The position numbers were made by a program, and so were the translations under genes. Below the pieces are notes generated by a model that searched no databases, was not told the DNA's origin, and worked only from the letters and a program-made list of their open reading frames with translations. From an uncultured Bacillota bacterium (GTDB lineage Bacteria; Bacillota; Clostridia; Christensenellales; UBA1242), in NCBI GenBank assembly GCA_945947685.1, contig CAMEYT010000042.1:1-5032 (forward strand): 5,032 nucleotides of DNA. The letters are read 5' to 3'. Positions 1 to 4,732 of the stretch are shown piece by piece. Each line of letters starts with the position of its first letter. Positions within the stretch are counted from its first letter, which is position 1.

Positions 1-629
1 CTTCCTCGTGCAATAGAATTAACAGCCGCAACTCCACCATTATATTTTGATCTAGACGGTGGATTATTTAAAATAATAAATCCATAATCCTTTTTCTCAT
101 CGCTTCTTATACTGATAAAAATACTCTGGTCGTTCGTTACAATATTTCCGCTATAAACATATTGTTGATCTTTATATACTTCTTCAATTTGTTCGGATGT
201 TTCAGCTTGATTACATCTTTTAAGAATCTTTGTTGCTCTAGATCTGTCCTCTACAAGAGTCGCTTTCGTTATAACTTGACCAATCTCTCCATCCTTATAT
301 ATACTCAAAACACCATAGTTAAGAGTATTCTTTAAATTGCTATGGACTTCTCCTTTATATGAGTCATTATTGTAGTAATACATAATATAGTTTCCTAAAT
401 AACGATCATATGAAATTTCCTCTCTTACGTCATAGTTTGAGAAAAGGAATTGATTGACATCGATCCCGAAAGCATTTCTCAAAGCCACTAAAAATTGAAT
501 AGATGGATCACTATTTTTTGAAAGATAATTGTTTATGCTTGACTGTGAAAAACCAGTCTTTTCAGCTATCTGCTTCTGAGTGTATTGTTCTGCTAATTTT
601 TTTAAGTTTTCCTGAAACATACTCTTCAT
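1..629 (-). CDS. XRE-family HTH transcriptional regulator, partial (C-terminus beyond left edge)
   Basis: This frame is open from the ATG at 629-627 to the window edge (209 codons, no stop seen), so the protein is longer than 209 aa. Residues 5-63 form an XRE/Cro-cI helix-turn-helix. The core KQIAEKTGFSQSSINNYLSK (19-38) is the HTH, and DPSIQFLVALRNAFGIDVNQFLF (in residues 41-63) holds the final helices typical of these regulators. From about residue 74 a second domain begins: a GNYIMYYYNND stretch, GVLSIYKDG (106-114), then YSGNIV near 159 and a glycine-rich GGVAAVNSIARG at the edge. I infer a sensor or ligand domain of the kind fused to XRE domains in many Clostridia; I cannot name the ligand. 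The start is supported by GAGGTG at 640-635 with a 5-base gap. It has its own promoter and is separated from the upstream ABC operon by a terminator. The HTH call is secure; the C-terminal domain role is inference. Confidence 0.87.
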   Translation of the reverse strand, partial: MKSMFQENLKKLAEQYTQKQIAEKTGFSQSSINNYLSKNSDPSIQFLVALRNAFGIDVNQFLFSNYDVREEISYDRYLGNYIMYYYNNDSYKGEVHSNLKNTLNYGVLSIYKDGEIGQVITKATLVEDRSRATKILKRCNQAETSEQIEEVYKDQQYVYSGNIVTNDQSIFISIRSDEKKDYGFIILNNPPSRSKYNGGVAAVNSIARG

Positions 630-649
630 TCTTTCACCTCTTTTCCATA

Positions 650-679
650 ATTCTAGCATATTTCTCCTATTATAGTCAA
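650..679 (-). promoter_or_regulatory. Promoter of the XRE regulator gene (extended -10)
   Basis: On the minus strand, a -35 box TTGACT (679-674) is followed after 18 bp by a -10 box TAGAAT (655-650). The -10 is preceded by TGC, giving the extended form TGnTAGAAT. The expected start of transcription is near 643, so the leader would be only about 14 nt and start just before the GAGGTG ribosome binding site. This is sequence matching only. Confidence 0.7.
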
Positions 680-683
680 CTAT
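667..683. promoter_or_regulatory. Candidate operator over the -35 box of the XRE gene
   Basis: The plus strand carries ATAGTCAACTAT (672-683), a 5-bp inverted repeat ATAGT/ACTAT with a 2-base centre. It overlaps CTATTATAG (667-675), a second small palindrome sharing one half-site. Together they cover the -35 box of the XRE promoter. XRE regulators often bind short dyads over their own promoter, so autoregulation is a reasonable inference. Short palindromes are expected by chance in AT-rich DNA. Confidence 0.4.
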
Positions 684-725
684 TTTGAATTTTTTATTAG
701 ATTTTTTATTATTTTATTAATTTTA

Positions 726-763
726 TTTAATCATTATTATAATTTTTTAATCATTATTTTAAT
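726..763. repeat. Tandem 18-bp direct repeat, 20-bp period
   Basis: The two copies are 726-743 (TTTAATCATTATTATAAT) and 746-763 (TTTAATCATTATTTTAAT). They match at 17 of 18 positions and are offset by 20 bp, about two helical turns. They lie upstream of the XRE promoter and just past the ABC operon terminator, in a stretch (690-770) of almost pure A/T with many T-tracts. They could be side-by-side protein binding sites or an AT-rich upstream element; low complexity makes chance similarity possible. Confidence 0.5.
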
Positions 764-797
764 AAAAAAATAAGAAGAATTAGAAAATACTTCTTAT
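764..797 (-). terminator. Rho-independent terminator of the AbrB-ABC operon
   Basis: The plus strand has ATAAGAAG at 770-777 and its exact complement CTTCTTAT at 790-797, giving an 8-bp stem with a 12-base loop. Read on the minus strand, the stem is followed at once by a run of T (769-764) and more T-rich sequence. It begins 23 bases after the permease stop codon. The stem is AT-rich but the layout is classical. T-rich sequence on the other side (799-804) could allow weak two-way function. Confidence 0.75.
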
Positions 798-819
798 CTT
801 TTTTAAACCTAACTAATAT

Positions 820-1575
820 TTAATGCGCTTTTTTATCGCTCTTTGATTTTAATTGAAAAACTAGGATTGAAATACCTAAAATCACTAACATATACAAAAT
901 AACAGTTAAAACTGCAATCCAAATACCCTCAGTGTTTTCTGTTATTATTGCTTTTGGTATTTTTATTCCTGGTGCAAAAGGAAGAATATCACAAATCACT
1001 GTAAAAGCATTATTCATTGTTTCTAACGGGAAAAACATCCCGCCAAGAAAGACCGCAAGATTTATTATAACCGACGACATTCCACCTACAGCCTTCTCTC
1101 CACATAGTGATCCAACGAGAATACCTAAACCAATAAAAAGAATCATCGAAGGGAAAAGAGCAAGAACCGCCAGCAATATATTCCACTTTACAACAAGACC
1201 AAAACAGAGTGAAGCACAGAAGATCAGAATAATCTGTATAATAGCTAGTGGTAAAACTGCTAAAATATATCCAAACAGTATCTCTACAGATTTCATAGGA
1301 CTAACATTCAATCTTGCTTGAAAGGAAGAATTTCTATCCTTTGAAATCAACATAGCTGTGAACAAAGTTAGAAAGGTAAACGAAAATACACACATACTTG
1401 AAAACATATTTTCAATTTTAAATTGAGGAACATATGAAATATCAGGAACGGTACTTGTTATTATCAGCTCCATAATAACTAACAAAAGCACTGGGAAAGC
1501 AAAGCAGAAAACAAGACTCAATGGATCTCGCAAAATTTCTTTTAAATTTCTTCTCACAAATGCTAAAGTTCTCAT
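820..1575 (-). CDS. ABC-2 type transporter permease
   Basis: This 251-aa protein is the membrane subunit of an ABC-2 type exporter and partner of the ATPase encoded just upstream. It begins with a basic cytoplasmic helix (RTLAFVRRNLKEILRDP) typical of the family. Six hydrophobic segments follow at about 21-41, 57-77, 99-127, 133-157, 167-185 and 218-241. The polar loop after the second one (KDRNSSFQARLNVSPMKSVE, 79-98) matches the usual ABC-2 coupling region that contacts the ATPase. GGMFFPLETM (178-187) is also a family hallmark. The tail is short and basic. The length of about 250 aa is normal for the six-helix, dimer-forming type. The start is supported by AGGAGGT at 1587-1581, and the ATG overlaps the ATPase stop as ATGA. 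The substrate is unknown: ABC-2 systems export drugs, peptides, lipids or polysaccharides, and nothing here decides which. Confidence 0.93.
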   Translation of the reverse strand: MRTLAFVRRNLKEILRDPLSLVFCFAFPVLLLVIMELIITSTVPDISYVPQFKIENMFSSMCVFSFTFLTLFTAMLISKDRNSSFQARLNVSPMKSVEILFGYILAVLPLAIIQIILIFCASLCFGLVVKWNILLAVLALFPSMILFIGLGILVGSLCGEKAVGGMSSVIINLAVFLGGMFFPLETMNNAFTVICDILPFAPGIKIPKAIITENTEGIWIAVLTVILYMLVILGISILVFQLKSKSDKKAH

Positions 1576-2291
1576 AACTTACCTCCTGCAATTTTTATAA
1601 AGGCGTCTTCAAACTTTTCTTCCCCTGTCTTTGCTTTTAACTCAGCCACGGTTCCAACTTCTACTAACTTTCCCTTAACCATAATCCCTATTCTGTCGGC
1701 AAGAGCTTCAGCTTCCTCCATATAATGAGTAGTCAAGATGATTGTCATTTTCTTTTTAAGTTCTTCTATTTGCTTCCAAAGCTCCTTTCGAGCAATCACA
1801 TCCAATCCTAACGTCGGCTCATCGAGAAATAAAACTTTAGGAGCACTGACTAATGCCATAGCTATACTCAACCTCCTCTGCATTCCTCCAGAGAGTAATT
1901 TCGCTTTCTTTTTCGCAACATCCTCTAAGCTAAAATCCTTTAAAAGGGCTTTTACTTTTTCTTCAATTATCTTTTTGTCCTTGTAATATAGACTTGCAAT
2001 AAACTCCATATTTTCACGCACTGTTAAATTGCCCGCTATCGCAGTTTCCTGCGGCGATATATTGATAATCTCTTTTATCTTCGCGCTTTGCTTTTTTAAA
2101 GAAAAGCCATCTATTTCAGCATTCCCTGAAGTCGGCCTGCTTATGCAAGATAACATTCTTATTGTAGTTGTCTTACCTGCACCATTAACTCCAAGGAGTG
2201 CAAAAATTTCACCTTCATATATATCTAACGAAAGACTGTCAACGGCACATAAATCTTTGAATTTTTTAGTTAAATTCTTTATAGAAATCAT
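1572..2291 (-). CDS. ABC transporter ATP-binding protein (ABC-2 exporter)
   Basis: This 239-aa protein is the cytoplasmic ATPase that drives the adjacent permease. All catalytic motifs are present: Walker A GVNGAGKTT (34-42), Q-loop glutamine at 81 (ISPQE), signature LSGGMQRR (133-140), Walker B VLFLDEP (153-159) with catalytic Glu158, D-loop GLDV (162-165) and H-loop His189 (TTHYMEEAE). It resembles the NatA/DrrA/CcmA-like group that pairs with ABC-2 permeases. It is short, without the C-terminal extension of DrrA-type proteins (about 300 aa), so only the nucleotide-binding domain is present. The start overlaps the stop of the AbrB-like gene (ATGA, 2291-2288), and GGAGGA inside the last codons of that gene is its ribosome binding site. 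The protein ends in Ala-Gly-Gly-Lys-Leu, whose codons in turn supply the site for the permease. The motifs make this call certain; the substrate is not known. Confidence 0.96.
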   Translation of the reverse strand: MISIKNLTKKFKDLCAVDSLSLDIYEGEIFALLGVNGAGKTTTIRMLSCISRPTSGNAEIDGFSLKKQSAKIKEIINISPQETAIAGNLTVRENMEFIASLYYKDKKIIEEKVKALLKDFSLEDVAKKKAKLLSGGMQRRLSIAMALVSAPKVLFLDEPTLGLDVIARKELWKQIEELKKKMTIILTTHYMEEAEALADRIGIMVKGKLVEVGTVAELKAKTGEEKFEDAFIKIAGGKL

Positions 2292-2494
2292 TTCTTTCCT
2301 CCATAAATTTGAGCAAAAATCTTTTCAAAATCTTCTTTTCTAGCAATAGCGATTCCCTTTTCTATATCTCCTAACAATAAAATCGTATCGCCTGGTTGCA
2401 ATCCAAAGATTTCTCGCGCTTCAGCAGGTATAACAAACTGTCCTTTTGTGCCTATTTTCGCCACCCAAGCATATTTCCCTTCAACACTCTTCAT
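2288..2494 (-). CDS. AbrB/MazE/SpoVT-family DNA-binding regulator
   Basis: This 68-aa protein has the swapped-hairpin AbrB domain across residues 10-52. The hallmark is KIGTKGQFVIPAEAREIFGL (13-32) followed by QPGDTILLLGD (33-43), where two chains interleave to make a DNA-binding barrel. Such proteins bind as dimers or tetramers to AT-rich operators. A charged tail (RKEDFEKIFAQIYGGKK) follows. It is the first gene of the operon with the ABC ATPase and permease, an arrangement I know from other Clostridia, where it is presumed to be the local regulator. The start is supported by AAGGAG at 2505-2500 with a 5-base gap. A toxin-antitoxin role (MazE-like) is less likely because no toxin follows; the next gene is the ABC ATPase. 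A large palindrome over the promoter is its likely target. Confidence 0.93.
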   Translation of the reverse strand: MKSVEGKYAWVAKIGTKGQFVIPAEAREIFGLQPGDTILLLGDIEKGIAIARKEDFEKIFAQIYGGKK

Positions 2495-2511
2495 ATTCTC
2501 TCCTTTTTACT

Positions 2512-2540
2512 TAGTATGTTTTGTTATACAAATCATACTA
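2512..2540. promoter_or_regulatory. 29-bp palindromic operator of the AbrB-ABC operon
   Basis: On the plus strand TAGTATG (2512-2518) and CATACTA (2534-2540) are perfect inverted repeats. Inside them TTTGT (2520-2524) and ACAAA (2528-2532) are a second pair on the same axis, at base 2526. In all, 12 of 13 arm positions pair around a TAT centre. The element covers the -10 box of the operon promoter and the expected transcription start, so a bound protein would block initiation. Only about half is transcribed, so it acts as a DNA site rather than an RNA hairpin. The AbrB-like product is the obvious candidate binder, by inference from position. Confidence 0.75.
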
Positions 2541-2561
2541 CTTTTTAATAAATAATGTCAA
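2532..2561 (-). promoter_or_regulatory. Sigma-A-type promoter of the AbrB-ABC operon
   Basis: On the minus strand, the -35 box TTGACA (2561-2556) matches consensus perfectly. The -10 box TATGAT (2537-2532) matches 5 of 6 and the spacer is 18 bp. Transcription should start near 2525, leaving a leader of about 31 nt. The strength of the boxes together with the overlapping palindrome suggests a strong promoter held down by a repressor. Confidence 0.8.
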
Positions 2562-2799
2562 TCATTTATAATGTATTAAAAACATAAAATAACAACTATT
2601 CAAATTTAAGGAGCTAGTTTTGAATTATTTCAGATAATAATTTCGCTGATAATTAGCATTAATTTTTAATTTGTTTCAATTTCTATTTCTGAAAGGATAT
2701 ACTCATTTGAAATAAGTGCCCTTACTAATTAAAAAATATTTTTATAAATATGTTTAAGATAATGAAAAAGTGTTAAAAAAAAGATGAAAGGGGGCTAAA
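2562..2799 (+). other. Intergenic region upstream of rubrerythrin; promoter unclear
   Basis: No gene is visible here. The best promoter match for the rubrerythrin gene is TTGAAA (2707-2712), 17 bp, then TAAAAA (2730-2735), which is weak; TATAAA at 2743-2748 is another possible -10 without a good -35. AAAAATATTTTT (2732-2743) is a 12-bp perfect palindrome, and ATTCAAA/TTTGAAT (2598-2604 and 2619-2625) is an inverted repeat with a 14-base gap. Neither is convincing in such AT-rich DNA. Rubrerythrin genes in Clostridia are often under PerR, but I find no clear PerR box (TTATAATnATTATAA). Confidence 0.3.
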
Positions 2800-3393
2800 A
2801 TGAATTTAAAAGAAAGCAAAACTTATAATAATCTGGCGAAATCTTACGCAGGAGAATGTCAAGCATATATAAGATACAAGTTTATCGAATATGGTGCAAG
2901 ACAGCAAGGATATTCTTGTATGGCAGAAATAATCGATAAAGTTGTTTATAATGAATTTAATCACGCACGAATGTTCTATACTTTTATTCAAAAGGCGGAT
3001 GCTAAAACTATAGATAATATAAATATAACATCAGGATATCCTTTTAAAGAAAAATGGGATTTAGAAGACAATCTACGACTTGCTGCTGAAGATGAAAAGT
3101 TTGAAGAAACAAAAATATATCCTGAATATGCTAAAACTGCAAGAGAAGAAGGTTTTGAAGATATAGCAATGCTCTATGATAATATCATTCAAGTTGAATC
3201 CTGCCATAGAAAGTTATTTCTAGACTTATACAACCAATTAAAAAACAAAACTCTTTATAAAAAACCTAAACCTGTAAAATGGAAATGCGCCGATTGTGGA
3301 TATGAATCAACTTCGAAGGAAGCATGGAAGAAATGTCCTCTTTGTCAATCAGAGCAGGGACACGTTATGTTAAAACTTAACGATGAAAATTAA
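2800..3393 (+). CDS. rbr: Rubrerythrin (diiron peroxidase with rubredoxin-like domain)
   Basis: This 197-aa cytoplasmic protein reduces hydrogen peroxide to water, with electrons from NAD(P)H passed through rubredoxin-type carriers; it protects anaerobes from oxidative stress. Residues 1-147 form the ferritin-like four-helix bundle. Diiron ligands can be read as Glu19 (GECQAY), Glu52 with His55 (ExxH), Glu99 and Glu102 (DEKFEE), and Glu133 with His136 (ESCH), matching the classical pattern by order and spacing. Residues 160-193 are the rubredoxin-like domain, with CADCGY (163-168) and CPLC (179-182) binding one iron; the 13-residue step between the cysteine pairs is the usual one. The length is close to the 191 aa of the Desulfovibrio protein. 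The start is supported by AAAGGGGG at 2787-2794 with a 5-base gap. Cysteines 20 and 135 directly next to iron ligands are unusual. The gene is alone and divergent from the AbrB operon. Confidence 0.95.
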   Translation: MNLKESKTYNNLAKSYAGECQAYIRYKFIEYGARQQGYSCMAEIIDKVVYNEFNHARMFYTFIQKADAKTIDNINITSGYPFKEKWDLEDNLRLAAEDEKFEETKIYPEYAKTAREEGFEDIAMLYDNIIQVESCHRKLFLDLYNQLKNKTLYKKPKPVKWKCADCGYESTSKEAWKKCPLCQSEQGHVMLKLNDEN

Positions 3394-3644
3394 TTTTTAA
3401 TTTCCAAAATATATTTCTTTTTCTTAAAATTTTAATAAAAAAACAATTAAATTTCCATCATATTAATTTAATTAAATTTTGTTAATTTATAAAAAAACAT
3501 ATTTGATTATGAAATATATTTAATTTCAATTATAAACTCAAAAATGCCGTGCTGTTCGAATAATAAAATATTTAAAAATTAATATAAGATTTAAATATTG
3601 TAATTAAAAAATAATTAATTTTATTTAAAAAAATTAATTTTATT
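3394..3644. other. AT-rich convergent spacer without a gene
   Basis: The 250 bases between the rubrerythrin stop and the shared terminator are almost entirely A and T, with no open frame of note. A small GC-richer island, TGCCGTGCTGTTCGA (3545-3559), stands out. A weak hairpin ATATTT/AAATAT (3499-3504 and 3512-3517) is followed on the minus strand by a T-run, but no minus-strand gene ends there. I see no closer terminator for rubrerythrin. Confidence 0.5.
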
Positions 3645-3672
3645 AAAAAACTGAGCATATGCTCAGTTTTTT
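3645..3672. terminator. Perfect palindromic bidirectional terminator
   Basis: Six A, then CTGAGCAT and its mirror ATGCTCAG, then T-run form a perfect 28-bp palindrome centred between 3658 and 3659. As RNA it gives a strong CTGAGC/GCTCAG stem flanked by A- and T-tracts on both strands, so it can end transcripts from either side. It lies 15 bases past the stop of the lipoprotein gene (minus) and about 250 bases past rubrerythrin (plus), which point toward each other. Confidence 0.88.
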
Positions 3673-3686
3673 TATTTTTTTCTTTA

Positions 3687-4565
3687 TTATCCTATAATTC
3701 CTTTAATATCGCTAATACTTCCCTGTGTATATCCTTCAAAGTTTGGATATTCAATTTCTCCAGAAAAACTTGAAATCGTGCAGATTGTTTTCCCTTGCAT
3801 TTGAATTGCTCCAGTTGTTGTTGAATAATCTGCTTCAATTTTAAGTTCTGTAATCATATTATCATAACGTAAATTCACATAAGCAACAATATTTGCCATT
3901 GTTTCGTATGTAAAATCATTATCAAAAGTAATTTTGAAGCTCGTGTTATCTCCTGTTTTATTGATTTCAAATTTTGCATCTGCTTCATTCTCCTTTATGA
4001 AATCCATTACACTTTGAAGATTAGTAAAATCGCTAATTCCACCTATTTCTTCTAAGGTAGAAACAACATCTTTTCCTTCTATCATAATTTTTTGCTCAGC
4101 GATTGATGTCTGAATATAATTTGATGTGATTGTAGTTGGCAATGAATGAACATAAAGATTATTGTCTTTTAGATAAGATTCCATCGTAATATTTCCTTCC
4201 ACACCAACTAAATTACAGCTTGTTGTTGTCCTTAAAGCAACTCCTGGGTTTTCACCTAGTTTTATTGCAGCATTTGAAAAATTCTTTACGCTGTATTTCG
4301 TTTCGTATCCAGTGGTATTGATATATCCTTCTGCTGATGTATCTACTGTAATACGATATCCTCCAGCTATATCGATATATGTCTGATCATTTTTTGATGT
4401 TTCTTCATTAAATTCTGCTGCTGTAGATGCTGAGTAAGACTTACTTGTTTTACAGGTAGCTTGTTCATCTAACTGTCCTCCACATGCGGTGAATAGCATC
4501 ATTGAAGGAATTAAGCATAGACCTAAAGCCACACCTCTTAAAATATTTTTTGTTTTATTTGTCAT
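3687..4565 (-). CDS. Putative secreted lipoprotein of unknown function
   Basis: This 292-aa protein starts with a lipoprotein signal peptide: basic MTNKTKNILR, a hydrophobic core (11-25) and a lipobox LFTAC with the lipidated cysteine at 28. Phe at the -3 position is less common than Leu but tolerated. The mature protein (about 265 aa) would be anchored to the outer face of the membrane. A Ser/Thr/Glu-rich linker covers about 37-62. The rest alternates short polar and hydrophobic strands (YRITVDTSAEGYI, ITMESYLKDNNLYVHS, AKFEINKTGDNTSFKITFD, ITELKIEADYSTTT), suggesting an antiparallel beta sheet of the LolA/LppX-like half-barrel kind. This is a shape guess, not a family match. I do not recognise the family. 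It has an AAGGAGG site (4580-4574), its own promoter and terminator, and no obvious functional partner next to it. Confidence 0.85.
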   Translation of the reverse strand: MTNKTKNILRGVALGLCLIPSMMLFTACGGQLDEQATCKTSKSYSASTAAEFNEETSKNDQTYIDIAGGYRITVDTSAEGYINTTGYETKYSVKNFSNAAIKLGENPGVALRTTTSCNLVGVEGNITMESYLKDNNLYVHSLPTTITSNYIQTSIAEQKIMIEGKDVVSTLEEIGGISDFTNLQSVMDFIKENEADAKFEINKTGDNTSFKITFDNDFTYETMANIVAYVNLRYDNMITELKIEADYSTTTGAIQMQGKTICTISSFSGEIEYPNFEGYTQGSISDIKGIIG

Positions 4566-4591
4566 TTTATCCTCCTCCTTTTGTTGTAATA

Positions 4592-4619
4592 ATTATATCA
4601 TAATACAGGACAAATTCAA
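4592..4619 (-). promoter_or_regulatory. Promoter of the lipoprotein gene (extended -10)
   Basis: On the minus strand, TTGAAT (4619-4614) is followed after 16 bp by a perfect -10 box TATAAT (4597-4592), which is preceded by TGA, the extended -10 form TGn. Transcription should begin near 4585, giving a leader of about 20 nt with the AAGGAGGAGG site inside it. With the terminator at 4693-4716 upstream, this makes the lipoprotein gene a single-gene unit. Confidence 0.72.
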
Positions 4620-4692
4620 AGCATATCAAATGCATTTATTAAACGTATTCCATCTCTTTTGTGATTAAACTTGTTGAAAATTGACAAATAAA

Positions 4693-4716
4693 AGAAGTGT
4701 GTTATTACACACCCCT
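4693..4716 (-). terminator. Rho-independent terminator of the right-edge gene
   Basis: On the minus strand, GTGTGT and ACACAC (plus-strand positions 4707-4712 and 4697-4702) pair around a 4-base loop. The stem extends by four more pairs (two G-U, one G-C, one A-U) to 10 bp. It is followed by TTTATTTG. It begins 17 bases after the stop codon of the gene from the right edge. Confidence 0.82.
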
Positions 4717-4732
4717 ATTATACATAACTAAA

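Noticed and set aside
503..688. A 61-codon plus-strand frame over the start of the XRE gene
   Set aside because: It is antisense to the HTH region and the XRE promoter, and its product is low-complexity hydrophobic sequence.
690..770. AT-rich tract as a replication origin
   Set aside because: There are no DnaA boxes, iterons of useful complexity or replication genes nearby; the AT content fits an ordinary spacer in this genome.
932..1321. A 129-codon plus-strand open frame inside the permease gene
   Set aside because: It lies antisense within a clear ABC-2 permease, has no ribosome binding site of note and its translation has no domain-like pattern.
1738..2343. Plus-strand open frames at 1738-1986 and 2029-2343
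   Set aside because: Both are antisense to the ATPase with its full set of motifs (the second also enters the AbrB gene), so they are shadows of real coding sequence.
2288..2494. AbrB-like gene as the antitoxin of a MazEF-type toxin-antitoxin pair
   Set aside because: The gene directly after it encodes a complete ABC ATPase, and no toxin-like frame is next to it.
2784..2798. ATG at 2784 as an earlier start for rubrerythrin
   Set aside because: It reads ATG AAA GGG GGC TAA and stops at once; the true start is 2800, with AAAGGGGG as its ribosome binding site.
2806..2991. A 61-codon minus-strand frame in rubrerythrin
   Set aside because: Antisense to the conserved ferritin-like domain; a shadow frame.
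3499..3517. Hairpin ATATTT/AAATAT followed by a T-run on the minus strand as a terminator
   Set aside because: The stem is only six A/T pairs and no minus-strand gene ends just before it.
3545..3561. GTTCGAAT (3554-3561) resembling a tRNA T-loop
   Set aside because: The flanking bases do not form a T-stem and no anticodon or acceptor arm is nearby, so there is no tRNA or tRNA fragment.
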